DNA of 64,000 nt from Paracidovorax oryzae ATCC 19882 (GCF_000687165.1 NZ_JMKU01000001.1:310001-374000); one strand, 5' to 3'; positions 8,132 to 16,995 are shown, counted from the first letter of the stretch. A program made the numbers and translations. The notes: generated from the sequence alone by a model not told the origin.

Positions 8132-9031
8132 ATGAACACCCCAGCCCCTGCCCGCCCCGGACTCCATAGCACGGCCGTGCTGCCGGTGCGCAAGCTCGCC
8201 GTGGACCTGGCGCAGGGCTTCCCGCGCCACTGGCACGGGGGGGATGCGTTCCGCTCCCAGTTCTTCAATGCGCTGTCGATGAGCTTCCCGGTGGGCGAAC
8301 AGTTCTTCATCGACTCGGTGCGTGCCGCCGCCGAGCGGCTCGAGGCCGGCCGCCCCGACCACGACGCGCTCCGCTCCATGGTGCGCGGCTTCGTCGGCCA
8401 GGAGGCCACGCACCGCCACATCCACGGCCTCTACAACGCCGAACTGGAGCGCCAGGGACTGGACAACCAGTGGCAGCACCGGGCGCGGGCGCGCATCGCC
8501 CGCCTGCACGAGCGCACGGGCAATCCGATGCATGCGCTGGCCATCACCTGCGCCTATGAACATTTCACCGCCCTGCTGGCGGATGGCACGCTGCGCTATC
8601 CGCGCTGGCTGGAAGGTGCCGATCCGCAGATGCAGACCATCTGGCGCTGGCACGCGGCGGAGGAAACTGAGCACCGTGCCGTGGCTTTCGCGCTCTACGA
8701 GGCCCTCGGCGGCCGCCACGACTGGCGGGTGCGCTGGTACCTCTATGTCGGCATGGTGTTCATGGTGGACTCGGTGCGCCAGACCCTCGTGAACCTGCGC
8801 AGCGACGGCAGCCTGTGGCGCCCGGGTACGTGGGTGAGCGCGGTGGGGATGTTCTGGGGCCGCGACGGCGTCGCCTGGCGGAGCCTGCCGGCGCTGCTGC
8901 GCTACCTGAGCCGGGACTTCCACCCCGACCGGGAGCATGCCGCACCCGGGGCCGCGGAACTGGCGCAAGGCTGGCTCGCGGCGAATGCCGACCGGCTGCG
9001 CACCGTGGGTCCGGCCGCCCGGGCCGCCTGA
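8132..9031 (+). CDS. Putative metal-dependent hydrolase (ferritin-like, PF10118 type)
   Basis: A 299-aa protein matching the predicted metal-dependent hydrolase family. Carboxylate/histidine clusters consistent with a di-metal four-helix bundle are visible in order: QEATHRH, AYEHFTALL and EETEHRAVAF. A hydrophobic segment follows (WYLYVGMVFMVDSV). The biochemical reaction of this family is not established. The start at 8132 has AAAGGA at 8120-8125. Divergence from a TetR regulator suggests induction by a lipophilic or toxic compound (inference). It is convergent with the ankyrin gene. Confidence 0.85.
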   Translation: MNTPAPARPGLHSTAVLPVRKLAVDLAQGFPRHWHGGDAFRSQFFNALSMSFPVGEQFFIDSVRAAAERLEAGRPDHDALRSMVRGFVGQEATHRHIHGLYNAELERQGLDNQWQHRARARIARLHERTGNPMHALAITCAYEHFTALLADGTLRYPRWLEGADPQMQTIWRWHAAEETEHRAVAFALYEALGGRHDWRVRWYLYVGMVFMVDSVRQTLVNLRSDGSLWRPGTWVSAVGMFWGRDGVAWRSLPALLRYLSRDFHPDREHAAPGAAELAQGWLAANADRLRTVGPAARAA

Positions 9032-9037
9032 CGGGGC

Positions 9038-9643
9038 TCAGCGCGTGGCGGCGAACTCGCCGCGCTGCAGCTCGGCGATGCCGTTGCCCCGGGCATCCCG
9101 CGCGCCGAGGTCCGCCCCCTTCGCGGCGAGGTCCCGCAGCAGTTCGGTGCGCTGGAAGAGCGCCGCATACATCGCGGCTGTCTGGCCCGCGTTGTTGCGC
9201 TGGTCCGGTGCGCAGGCCGTCTCCACAAGGCGGCGGGCGATCGCGAGTTCGCCCTTGAAGATGGCGCCCATCAGGGCGGTGTTGCCGCGCTTGTCCTGCA
9301 CGCAGGGATCGGCACCGGCCTTCAGCAATTGCTCGACCACCTCGCGGTGGCCGTGGTAGGCGGCGAGGATGAGCGGCGTGTACCCCTTCTCGTCGCGCAC
9401 GTTCAGGTCGTAGCCCGCAGCCACGAACTCGCCCACCATGTCCGTGCGCCCCTGGCGTGCGGCGTCGAAAAGATACTGCCGCAACTGCGCCTGCAGCCGG
9501 GCGGGATCCTGGTTTGCATCGCCAGCGGCAGGGGCTGCTGCCCGGGGCGGCGGAGCTTCGGGGGCGGCCGGGGCCGCCAGGGCCGGGGCACAGGCCGCGA
9601 GGCCCGCGGCCAGGCACCAGGCCGGAAGGCAAAGGCTGCGCAT
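9038..9643 (-). CDS. Exported ankyrin-repeat protein (AnkB-like)
   Basis: A 201-aa protein with a signal peptide (cleavage around PALAAPA) and a Pro/Ala linker, then four ankyrin repeats from about residue 57 (GRTDMVGEFVAAGYDLNVRD, EKGYTPLILAAYHG, KRGNTALMGAIFKG, NAGQTAAMYAALFQ). It lies 71 bp downstream of the exported catalase gene on the same strand. In Pseudomonas aeruginosa the periplasmic/membrane AnkB is co-transcribed with catalase KatB and needed for its full activity; this pair has the same organisation. A role in stabilising or delivering the catalase, perhaps with haem, is inference from that precedent. Confidence 0.9.
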   Translation of the reverse strand: MRSLCLPAWCLAAGLAACAPALAAPAAPEAPPPRAAAPAAGDANQDPARLQAQLRQYLFDAARQGRTDMVGEFVAAGYDLNVRDEKGYTPLILAAYHGHREVVEQLLKAGADPCVQDKRGNTALMGAIFKGELAIARRLVETACAPDQRNNAGQTAAMYAALFQRTELLRDLAAKGADLGARDARGNGIAELQRGEFAATR

Positions 9644-9714
9644 GGAATCCTCCTTCGCAAGGTGCCGGCCGCCACCGGCGTGGCGCGCGGCCGGCTTCGT
9701 GGAACGCCGCGATA

Positions 9715-11238
9715 TCAGTCCTGCAGCGCGGCGGCGAGCTGCTTCACGCGCGCCAGGTCGCCCCTGGCCACGCGGGCCACGCCCGTGCCGTATTCGGGAT
9801 CGGCCTTGTAGAGGAACGACAGGATGATGTGCTTGCTCTCCGCATCGGCGCCCGCGAGGGATTCGCCGAAGCTCTGGATCAGGTCCTGCTGCTCCTTCTT
9901 GCCGTAGCTGCGGTACAGGTCACCGGCCTGCTTGAAGTTCTGCTCCTTCGCGATCTTCGCCTGCTGGGTCGTGCCCGTGAGCGGCAGCTGGCTGTAGCGC
10001 GCGGTGGGATCCTGCGGGCGCGGCTCCAGGCGGCTGGGCTCGTAGTTCACGCCGCTGGCGGTGTGGCCGGTGTTCAGGGTGCCGTCCTGGTTGCCGTTGT
10101 TCACCGCGACGCGGGGGCGGTTCACGGGCAGGGACAGGCCGTTGGTGCCGACGCGGTAGAGCTGCGTGTCGGCATACGAGAACACGCGGCCCTGCAGCAG
10201 GCGGTCTTCAGACGGTTCGATGCCGGGCACGATGTTGGCCGGCGCCATCGCCACCTGTTCGGTCTCCTGGAAGAAGTTGTCCACGTTCTTGTTCAGGACC
10301 ATCTGGCCGATCTTGCGCTCGGGAATGCCCGGCCAGATCTTGGTGGCGTCCAGCGGATCGAAGTCGAACTTGCCGAGGTCTTCGGGCTTGAGCACCTGGA
10401 TGTACAGGTCCCACTTGGGAAAGTCGCCCTGGCGGATGGCATTCACCAGGTCGTTCGTCATGTGGCTGTAGTCCTTGCCCTGCACCTGCTCGACCTGTTT
10501 CGGATCGAGGTTCTTCAGGCCCTGCAGGCTTTTCCAGTGGAACTTGACGTAGTGCACCTGGCCCTGGGCGTTCACGAACTTGTAGGCATGCACGCTGTTG
10601 CCGTCCATGAAGCGGTAGCCCGCAGGCGTGCCTTCGTTCGAGTAGAGCAGCGTGAGCGTGCGCGTGGCCTCGGGCACGTGCGAGAAGAAGTCGAAGCGGC
10701 GGGAATCGTCGTCCAGGTTGCTGCGCGGATCGGGCTTGAACGCATGGACCATGTCGGGGAACTTGATCGCGTCGCGGATGAAGAAGGTGGGGAAGTTGTT
10801 GCCAACGAGGTCCCAGTTGCCTTCGGACGTGTAGAACTTGGTGGCGAAGCCGCGCGGGTCGCGCAGCGTCTCGGGCGAATGGTTGCCGTGCACCACGGAC
10901 GAGAAGCGCACGAACACGGGGGTGCGCTCGCCGGGGCGGAAGAGCTTGGCGCGGGTCAGCGCGGAGATGTCTTCGGACGCGGTGAACTCGCCCTTCACGC
11001 CCGTGCCGCGGGCGTGCACCACGCGCTCGGGGATGCGCTCGCGGTCGAAGCGCTGGAGCTTCTGGATCAGCTGCACGTCCTGCAGCAGGCTGGGCCCGTT
11101 CGGACCCGCCGTCTGCGAGTTCTGGTTGTCGCCGACCGGCGCTCCGTTGTCGCGCGTGAGCACCGATTGCGCGAACGCGGCCGGCGCCATGGCCGCATGC
11201 AGCACGACGGCTGCGGTCACAAGTCTCTGGAATTTCAT
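9715..11238 (-). CDS. katB: Exported monofunctional haem catalase (KatB-like)
   Basis: A 507-aa clade-type catalase that converts hydrogen peroxide to water and oxygen. An N-terminal signal peptide (LVTAAVVLHAAMAPAAFAQ) directs it to the periplasm. Hallmarks seen are the distal catalytic His in RVVHARGTGVKGEF, the active-site Asn in NNFPTFFIRD and the proximal haem-ligand Tyr in RVFSYADTQLYR. The start at 11238 is preferred to a codon at 11283 because the signal peptide begins there and GGAG lies upstream. It heads a two-gene unit with the ankyrin gene. The upstream 248 bp include an AT-rich stretch suited to a regulated promoter, but no OxyR site could be assigned. Confidence 0.95.
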   Translation of the reverse strand: MKFQRLVTAAVVLHAAMAPAAFAQSVLTRDNGAPVGDNQNSQTAGPNGPSLLQDVQLIQKLQRFDRERIPERVVHARGTGVKGEFTASEDISALTRAKLFRPGERTPVFVRFSSVVHGNHSPETLRDPRGFATKFYTSEGNWDLVGNNFPTFFIRDAIKFPDMVHAFKPDPRSNLDDDSRRFDFFSHVPEATRTLTLLYSNEGTPAGYRFMDGNSVHAYKFVNAQGQVHYVKFHWKSLQGLKNLDPKQVEQVQGKDYSHMTNDLVNAIRQGDFPKWDLYIQVLKPEDLGKFDFDPLDATKIWPGIPERKIGQMVLNKNVDNFFQETEQVAMAPANIVPGIEPSEDRLLQGRVFSYADTQLYRVGTNGLSLPVNRPRVAVNNGNQDGTLNTGHTASGVNYEPSRLEPRPQDPTARYSQLPLTGTTQQAKIAKEQNFKQAGDLYRSYGKKEQQDLIQSFGESLAGADAESKHIILSFLYKADPEYGTGVARVARGDLARVKQLAAALQD

Positions 11239-11401
11239 GGGACGACTCCACTCCGTGGTTGGTAAGAAAACGGAGCGAATCATCGGGGTGCGGATAGCTC
11301 GGCAGCAAGAGGGCCTGAACTATGGCGGCCATCAAATTTTCCGATGGGTGGAATTTGCAACCTTTGGATTAATCGGCGTATAGCAACCGAATCCACAATG
11401 T

Positions 11402-11428
11402 TTCAAGCTACATTTTTTATAGCTGAAA
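11402..11428. repeat. Small AT-rich inverted repeat (AGCTA...TAGCT) upstream of catalase
   Basis: AGCTA at 11406-11410 and TAGCT at 11420-11424 flank a T-rich loop, in an island much richer in A+T than its surroundings. It resembles small dispersed intergenic palindromes of Comamonadaceae genomes by general appearance (inference). It could also be part of the catalase promoter region. Confidence 0.3.
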
Positions 11429-11486
11429 AATGGAATCTGCAATTCCTGCTTGCACCGCCAGGCAACTGGTTACGCTCGGCAACCGC

Positions 11487-12407
11487 TCACCGGTGGGCGT
11501 TGATGGATGCCAGGATGCCCAGCGTGAAAAGCGCGCAGGCGGCCCATTGCAGGGGCGCGGGCCAGTGGCCTTCGAGCGCGAAGGAGTACACGAGGGCGAA
11601 CAGCGTCTCGCTCACGATCAGCTGGCCGCACAGGCTGGCAGGCAGCCGCTGGCTCGCCACGTTCCAGAGGATGGTCGCCAGCCAGCTCGATCCGAAGCCG
11701 ATGGCCGCGCACACGGCCGCGAAGGTGCCGATGCCGGGCCGCGCCGCGATGGCGGACAGGGGGCTGCCCGCCACGAGCCAGAGCAGCACGCCGCCCAGGC
11801 CGGTGGCCAGGCCCAGCCAGTTGGCCCAGTCCGTGGCGCCGACCTCCGGATGCCGCTGGAGCCAGCGCGCATTGAAGATCGCGAAGGCGGTCCAGAACAC
11901 CAGCGCCACCAGGGCGATGCCGATGCCGCGCCAGAAGGTGGGTGATGCGGCAGCGCCCTGCGTGGCGCCGGTGCCATGCGGCGTCCAGGCCATGAGCACG
12001 ATGCCCGCGATGGTGAGCAGCAGCCCGGGGTCCAGCGCGCCCCAGCGCAGCCCGTGGGGCTTGCCCAGCACCATGACCCAGACGGGGATCGTGCCGATGA
12101 TGAGGGCCGGCAGCGCCGCGCCGGCATCACGGATCGCCAGCACCAGCAGCAGGTAGTAGCCCGTGAATCCGAGAACGCTCAGCCAGAGCGCGGCGCCGGC
12201 CTGCCGCAGGGTGGGCAGGCGCCGCGGCTGGCCGGCCCGGCGGCGCACCATGCTCCAGAGCACCATGCCCGCCGCGACCGCGCCGTAGGCGACGAACCGG
12301 CCGGCCGTGAGGTCCACGGACGCGAATCCCGATGCGAGGCGCGGCGCGATGAAGACCAGCCCCCAGAGCGCGCCCGCGGCGAGCCCCGCGAGGATGCCGG
12401 CCAGCAT
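11487..12407 (-). CDS. EamA/DMT-family permease
   Basis: A 306-aa integral inner-membrane protein of the drug/metabolite transporter superfamily. About ten hydrophobic segments form two EamA halves (for example GILAGLAAGALWGLVFIAP in the first and GIALVALVFWTAFAIFNARW in the second). The substrate is unknown; members export amino acids, nucleobases or other metabolites. Its ATG shares one base with the stop of the preceding SDR gene (TGATG, 12405-12409), so the two are translationally coupled. That coupling suggests the SDR product or substrate may be what is transported (inference). Confidence 0.92.
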   Translation of the reverse strand: MLAGILAGLAAGALWGLVFIAPRLASGFASVDLTAGRFVAYGAVAAGMVLWSMVRRRAGQPRRLPTLRQAGAALWLSVLGFTGYYLLLVLAIRDAGAALPALIIGTIPVWVMVLGKPHGLRWGALDPGLLLTIAGIVLMAWTPHGTGATQGAAASPTFWRGIGIALVALVFWTAFAIFNARWLQRHPEVGATDWANWLGLATGLGGVLLWLVAGSPLSAIAARPGIGTFAAVCAAIGFGSSWLATILWNVASQRLPASLCGQLIVSETLFALVYSFALEGHWPAPLQWAACALFTLGILASINAHR

Positions 12408-13189
12408 CAGGCGCCGAAACCGTCGTCGGCCGCGATCACCGCCCCGTTCACGAAATGGCTCTGGTCGCTGGCCAGCATGACGATGAGCGCGTCCAGGTCG
12501 CGCGGTTCGCCCACGCGCTTGCGCGGCAGCATGTCCACGAGCTTGCGGCCCTGCTCGGTCTGCCAGTGGTGGTGGTTGATCTCGGTATCGATGTAGCCCG
12601 GGCAGATCGCGTTCACGTTGATGCCGAAGCGCCCCCATTCCAGGGCCATGGCGCGGGTCATGTGCACCACGGCTGCCTTGCTCATGCTGTAGGCGCCGAT
12701 CTGCGGCAGCACCTTGAGGCCGGCCATGGAGGCGATGTTGATGATGCGCCCTCCCGTGAAGCTGCCCGGCGCGGCGCCGCGCGAGCGCGCCAGCATGCGC
12801 TTGCCCACCTCCTGCGCGACGAAGAAGGCGCCGCGCACGTTGGTGTCGAAGACGAAATCGAAGTCGTCCGGGGTGACGTCCTGGATGCGCTGGGTGGTGG
12901 AGACGCCCGAATTGTTCACGAGGATGTCGATGGAGCCCATCTCGGTCTCCGCATGGGCCACGGCGGCCTTGATGGAATCGTGGTCGGTCACGTCCAGCTC
13001 GACCACGTGGGCATCGCCGCCCTCCCCCTCGATGCGCGCCCGCAGGGCCTTGAGCTTTTCCATGCGCCGGCTGGCCAGCACCACGCCGGCCCCCGCGCGC
13101 GCCAGGGTGCGGGCGAACTGTTCGCCCAGGCCGCTCGAAGCGCCCGTCACCAGGGCCACGCGGCCCGACAGATCAATGGTGTATGCCAT
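12407..13189 (-). CDS. SDR-family oxidoreductase (FabG-like)
   Basis: A 260-aa short-chain dehydrogenase/reductase. The NAD(P) motif TGASSGLG, NNSG and the catalytic Ser (NIASMAG) and Tyr-x3-Lys (YSMSK) are all present, with a CPGYIDTEIN segment after the active site. A likely role is a 3-hydroxyacyl-CoA or ketone dehydrogenase, given the divergent ETF:ubiquinone oxidoreductase gene. A glucose-dehydrogenase-like role cannot be excluded. GGAGG sits 8 nt before the ATG at 13189. A start upstream at 13255 is open but lies beyond the ribosome-binding site. It precedes and is coupled to the EamA permease. Confidence 0.93.
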   Translation of the reverse strand: MAYTIDLSGRVALVTGASSGLGEQFARTLARAGAGVVLASRRMEKLKALRARIEGEGGDAHVVELDVTDHDSIKAAVAHAETEMGSIDILVNNSGVSTTQRIQDVTPDDFDFVFDTNVRGAFFVAQEVGKRMLARSRGAAPGSFTGGRIINIASMAGLKVLPQIGAYSMSKAAVVHMTRAMALEWGRFGINVNAICPGYIDTEINHHHWQTEQGRKLVDMLPRKRVGEPRDLDALIVMLASDQSHFVNGAVIAADDGFGA

Positions 13190-13217
13190 GGAAACAGCCT
13201 CCGGAAGAAAGAAAAAA

Positions 13218-13229
13218 GAACGATCGTTC
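13218..13229. promoter_or_regulatory. Perfect 12-bp palindrome GAACGATCGTTC (candidate TetR-type operator)
   Basis: GAACGATCGTTC is its own reverse complement and lies 29 bp before the SDR start, in the SDR/ETF-QO divergent region. The 11-mer ATCGTTCGATT extending from it (13223-13233) recurs at 13301-13311, close to the ETF-QO start. Two related sites, one next to each gene, suggest one repressor controls both. The regulator is not encoded here. Confidence 0.5.
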
Positions 13230-13300
13230 GATTGTTGCGCCCCGGGTGCATACAATGGGCCGCACAGCGCCCGCGCGGGGCCCCACGCCCTGGACGCGAC

Positions 13301-13311
13301 ATCGTTCGATT
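13301..13311. promoter_or_regulatory. Second copy of ATCGTTCGATT near the ETF-QO start
   Basis: This is an exact 11-base repeat of 13223-13233, placed 26 bp before the ETF-QO ATG, where a bound repressor would block transcription or early elongation. It is probably the partner site of the palindrome at 13218-13229. Confidence 0.4.
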
Positions 13312-13336
13312 ATCAAATGCCGAGACGAGACAACCC

Positions 13337-15043
13337 ATGACGAAAGACGAAATCCTTGCCCAGTACGGTCCGCGAGAGGCCATGGAATACGACGTGGTCG
13401 TGGTCGGCGGCGGCCCCGCCGGGCTCTCGGCGGCCATCCGGCTCAAGCAGATGGCCGCCACGAACGGGCAGGACGTGTCGGTGGTGGTGCTCGAAAAAGG
13501 CTCCGAGCCGGGCGCGCACATCCTCTCGGGCGCCATCATGGACCCGCGCGCGCTCACCGAGCTGTTCCCCGACTGGAAGGAGCGCGGCGCGCCCCTGAAG
13601 CAGCAGGTGACGGAAGACGCCATGATCTTCCTGGGCGAGAAATCGTCCTGGCGAACTCCCAACTTCCTGCTGCCGGGCTGCTTCCAGAACCACGGCAACT
13701 ACATCGTCAGCCTGGGCAACGTGGTGCGCTGGCTCGCAGCGCAGGCCGAGGAGCTGGGCGTGGAGATCTTCCCGGGCTTCCCTGCCGCCGAAGTGCTCTA
13801 CAACGAGGACGGCTCCGTCAAGGGCGTGGCCACCGGCAACATGGGCGTGGGCAAGGACGGCGAGCCCACGGGCGACTTCCAGCTGGGCATGGAACTGCAC
13901 GCCAAGTACACCCTGTTCGCCGAAGGCGCGCGCGGGCACCTGGGCAAGCAGATCATCGCCCGCTACAAGCTCGACGAGGGCCGCGACCCGCAGACCTACG
14001 GCATCGGCGTGAAGGAACTGTGGGAAATCGATCCCAAGGTGCACCAGCCCGGCTTCGTGATGCACACCGCCGGCTGGCCCATGGATGCAGACACCTACGG
14101 CGGCGCCTTCCTCTACCACGCGGAAGACAACAAGGTCACGCTGGGCTTCATCACCGGACTGGACTATTCCAACCCCTACCTGAGCCCGTTCGAGGAATTC
14201 CAGCGCTGGAAGACCCATCCCAACATCCGCTACTACCTGGAAGGCGACGAGTCCAAGGGCATCAAGCCGGCCAAGCGCATCGGCTACGGCGCGCGCGCCA
14301 TCACGGCCGGCGGCCTGCTATCGCTGCCGAAGTTCGTGTTCCCCGGCGGGGCGCTGGTGGGCTGCGACGCCGGCTTCCTGAACGTGAGCCGCATCAAGGG
14401 CAGCCATGCCGCCATCAAGACCGGCATGCTGGCCGCCGAGGCCGCCTACGACGCGATCCGCGCCGGCCGCCAGCACGATGAACTCACGGCCTACCCGCAG
14501 GCCTTCGAGAACAGCTGGCTGCACGAAGAGCTCAACAAGGCGCGCAACTTCAAGGCCTGGTTCAAGAAGGGCCTGGTCACGGCCACGCTGATGAACGGCA
14601 TCGAGCAGTTCGTGCTCAAGGGCAACATCCCCTGGACGCTGCACCGCGACAAGCCCGACCACGCCTACCTGAAGCCCGCGGCCGAGTGCAAGCCCATCGC
14701 CTACCCCAAGCCCGACGGCAAGCTCACCTTCGACCGGCTCTCCAGCGTGTTCATCAGCAACACCAACCATGCGGAGAACCAGCCGGCCCACCTCACGCTG
14801 AAGGACCCCAGCGTGCCGGTGAACATCAACCTCGCGAAATACGCCGGCCCCGAGGCCCGCTACTGCCCTGCGGCGGTGTACGAGTTCGTGCCGGACGAGA
14901 CGCAGGGCGGCAATGCGCAGCGGCTGCAGATCAACGCGCAGAACTGCGTGCATTGCAAGACCTGCGACATCAAGGATCCGACGCAGAACATCGTGTGGGT
15001 CACGCCCGAAGGCGGCGGCGGACCGAACTACTCGGGCATGTAA
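13337..15043 (+). CDS. Electron transfer flavoprotein:ubiquinone oxidoreductase (ETF-QO)
   Basis: A 568-aa membrane-associated flavo-iron-sulfur enzyme. It moves electrons from reduced ETF, produced by acyl-CoA dehydrogenases and amine/choline-derived dehydrogenases, to ubiquinone. The FAD-binding motif VVVGGGPAGLSAA sits near the N-terminus, followed by FLNVSRIKGSHAAIKTGMLA. A C-terminal 4Fe-4S site is given by Cys in YCPAAVYEF and the cluster NCVHCKTCDIKD. The full-length C-terminus (GGGGPNYSGM) is conserved. It is monocistronic by layout and preceded by repeated palindromic sites shared with the divergent SDR gene, consistent with control by a fatty-acid or acyl-CoA responsive repressor (inference). 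Confidence 0.97.
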   Translation: MTKDEILAQYGPREAMEYDVVVVGGGPAGLSAAIRLKQMAATNGQDVSVVVLEKGSEPGAHILSGAIMDPRALTELFPDWKERGAPLKQQVTEDAMIFLGEKSSWRTPNFLLPGCFQNHGNYIVSLGNVVRWLAAQAEELGVEIFPGFPAAEVLYNEDGSVKGVATGNMGVGKDGEPTGDFQLGMELHAKYTLFAEGARGHLGKQIIARYKLDEGRDPQTYGIGVKELWEIDPKVHQPGFVMHTAGWPMDADTYGGAFLYHAEDNKVTLGFITGLDYSNPYLSPFEEFQRWKTHPNIRYYLEGDESKGIKPAKRIGYGARAITAGGLLSLPKFVFPGGALVGCDAGFLNVSRIKGSHAAIKTGMLAAEAAYDAIRAGRQHDELTAYPQAFENSWLHEELNKARNFKAWFKKGLVTATLMNGIEQFVLKGNIPWTLHRDKPDHAYLKPAAECKPIAYPKPDGKLTFDRLSSVFISNTNHAENQPAHLTLKDPSVPVNINLAKYAGPEARYCPAAVYEFVPDETQGGNAQRLQINAQNCVHCKTCDIKDPTQNIVWVTPEGGGGPNYSGM

Positions 15044-15184
15044 GGCGCGGGGCCCAGGCGGCGGCGGGCAGCCGCCGTTCCGACCCGCCCGTTGGCCTCC
15101 GGCCTACAGGGTGCGCCGGTTCCGCGGGCCAGACTCGCGGAGGTCCGCATTTCCTGCCGGTTCCGCCAGGAGCCCCGAACCGCC

Positions 15185-15799
15185 ATGCCCCGTCCCGACC
15201 TCCAGCACTACACCACCCAGCGCCGCCGCCCGATCGTGCCCTGGGCAGCGGCCGCCACCGTGGCCGCTGCCGCCGGCGCGGCGGCTCTCTACCTGCGCTC
15301 GGCCCTGCGCCCGCCGCCGGGCGTGCAGCCGGTGCAGCACTTCAACGTGGACCGCTACGCGGGCCACTGGTACGAGGTGGCACGCATCGACCAGCGATTC
15401 GAGCGCGGCCTGATCCGCACCAGCGCCCACTACAGCCGCCGGGGCGACGGCAGCCTGCGCGTCGTGAACCGCGGCTACGACCCGGACCGCCGCCGCTGGC
15501 GCGAGGCCGAGGGCCGCGCCCTGTTCCTGGGCGATACGTCCACGGCCGCCCTGAAGGTGTCCTTCTTCGGCCCGTTCTATGCCGGCTACTTCGTGGCCGC
15601 GCTGGACGAGGACTACCGCTGGGCCATGGTGGTGGGCCCGCGCCTGGACGCGCTCTGGATTCTTTCGCGCACGCCCACGCTGCCCATGGCGGTGCGCGAG
15701 CGGCTGCTGGCCCGGGCACGGGCGCTGGGCGTGGACATGCGCCGCATCCTGTGGGTGCCCCAGGCGGACGCGGCCATGCCCGAGCCCGCGGCGCGCTGA
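15185..15799 (+). CDS. Lipocalin (Blc-like), membrane anchored
   Basis: A 204-aa protein with a basic N-terminus and one hydrophobic segment (about residues 18-38, [18 protein letters not shown]), then a lipocalin domain starting with the signature GHWYEVARID. The second structural motif (WILSRTPTLP) is also present. Bacterial lipocalins bind lipids or lysophospholipids and are usually outer-membrane lipoproteins. Here there is no lipobox, so an uncleaved inner-membrane anchor facing the periplasm is more likely. AGGAG at 15168-15172 supports the ATG at 15185. It sits 141 bp after ETF-QO. Confidence 0.9.
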   Translation: MPRPDLQHYTTQRRRPIVPWAAAATVAAAAGAAALYLRSALRPPPGVQPVQHFNVDRYAGHWYEVARIDQRFERGLIRTSAHYSRRGDGSLRVVNRGYDPDRRRWREAEGRALFLGDTSTAALKVSFFGPFYAGYFVAALDEDYRWAMVVGPRLDALWILSRTPTLPMAVRERLLARARALGVDMRRILWVPQADAAMPEPAAR

Positions 15800-15909
15800 A
15801 CGAACCACGCGGCAGGCCCCGCACCCGCATGGTGCAGCCGGTACACTCGACATTCCAGGCTGCGGTATCCGTTTCTGTGCGGGCCTGGGTCCGTTGTCGC
15901 CAGAAACGC

Positions 15910-15927
15910 GCCCGCCTCCCGGCGGGC
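15910..15927 (+). promoter_or_regulatory. Stem-loop in the 5' region of the ABC importer operon
   Basis: GCCCGCC-TCCC-GGCGGGC forms a perfect 7-bp stem with a 4-nt loop, 84 bp before the start of the binding-protein gene. There is no U-tract, so it is not an intrinsic terminator. A possible promoter element upstream (GGTACACTCG, about 15840) would place it in the leader RNA. Its role is unknown. Confidence 0.35.
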
Positions 15928-16011
15928 ATTCCGCAGCCGCCACCCGCGATGCAGCACCCGATGGATTCGGGCGTTCCCGTGTCCCGGGCCTGGCGGCGAG
16001 AAAGCTAGAGC

Positions 16012-16995
16012 ATGAAGCAGCATCCGTTCGGCGCCCTGGCGCTGGCCGTGGCCGCCGCCGTCGCGGCCGCCTCCCCCGCAGCGATGGCCCAGCAGGCCTC
16101 CGCCCCCAAATCCGTGGCCGTGACGGCCATCGTGGAGCATCCGGCGCTCGACGCCATCCGCGACGGCGTGAAGGCGAGCCTCCAGGCCGCCGGCTATGAA
16201 GAGGGCAAGACACTCAAGTGGCAGTACCAGAGCGCCCAGGGCAACACCGGCACGGCCGCGCAGATCGCGCGCAAGTTCGTGGGCGACCAGCCCGACGCCA
16301 TCGTCGCCATCGCCACGCCCTCGGCCCAGGCCGTGGTCGCCGCCACGAAGACGGTGCCAGTGGTCTTCTCCGCCGTGACGGATCCGGTCGCCGCCAAGCT
16401 GGTGAAGGACTGGGAACCCAGCAAGACCAACGTGACGGGCGTGTCCGACCTGCTGGCACTCGACAAGCAGATGGAGCTGGTCAAGCAGGTCGTGCCGAAC
16501 GCCAAGCGCGTCGGCGTGGTCTACAACCCCGGAGAGGCCAATTCCGCCGTGGTGGTCAAGGAGCTCAAGGCCCTGCTGCCCAAAATGGGCATGACGCTGG
16601 TCGAGGCCGCCGCGCCCCGCTCGGTCGACGTGGGCAGCGCCGCGCGCAGCCTGATCGGCAAGGCCGACGTGATCTACACCAGCACCGACAACAACGTGGT
16701 GTCGGCCTATGAATCGCTGGTCAAGGTCGGCCAGGAGGCCAAGCTGCCCCTGGTGGCGGCCGATGCCGACAGCGTCAAGCGCGGTGCCATCGCCTCCTTC
16801 GGCATCAACTACCGCGACCTGGGCGAGCAGACCGGCCGCATGGTGGTGCGCGTGCTCAAGGGCGAAAAGCCCGGCGACATCAAGCCGGAGATCAGCACCA
16901 AGCTGGAACTCACGGTGAACCCCGGCGCGGCCGAGAAGCAGGGCGTGAAGCTCTCCGACGCATTCGTGAAGTCCGCCGCCCACATCGTGAAGTAA
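16012..16995 (+). CDS. ABC transporter substrate-binding protein (PF04392/TrpX type)
   Basis: A 327-aa periplasmic receptor. The signal peptide ends at SPAAMAQQA. The mature part shows the two-lobed fold typical of the ABC_sub_bind family (SVAVTAIVEHPALDAIRDGV, KRVGVVYNPGEANS, DVIYTSTDNNVVSA, ASFGINYRDLGEQTG). Related loci in Firmicutes were linked to tryptophan or other amino acids, but the ligand is not fixed for this family. It leads a three-gene unit with its permease and ATPase and is separated from them by two hairpins, one of them a terminator. That arrangement normally gives more receptor than membrane components. Confidence 0.93.
   Translation: MKQHPFGALALAVAAAVAAASPAAMAQQASAPKSVAVTAIVEHPALDAIRDGVKASLQAAGYEEGKTLKWQYQSAQGNTGTAAQIARKFVGDQPDAIVAIATPSAQAVVAATKTVPVVFSAVTDPVAAKLVKDWEPSKTNVTGVSDLLALDKQMELVKQVVPNAKRVGVVYNPGEANSAVVVKELKALLPKMGMTLVEAAAPRSVDVGSAARSLIGKADVIYTSTDNNVVSAYESLVKVGQEAKLPLVAADADSVKRGAIASFGINYRDLGEQTGRMVVRVLKGEKPGDIKPEISTKLELTVNPGAAEKQGVKLSDAFVKSAAHIVK

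Noticed and set aside
11239-11486. A gene in the AT-rich gap upstream of the catalase
   Set aside because: Open frames there are short or merely run into the antisense of the EamA gene; no start with a ribosome-binding site was found.
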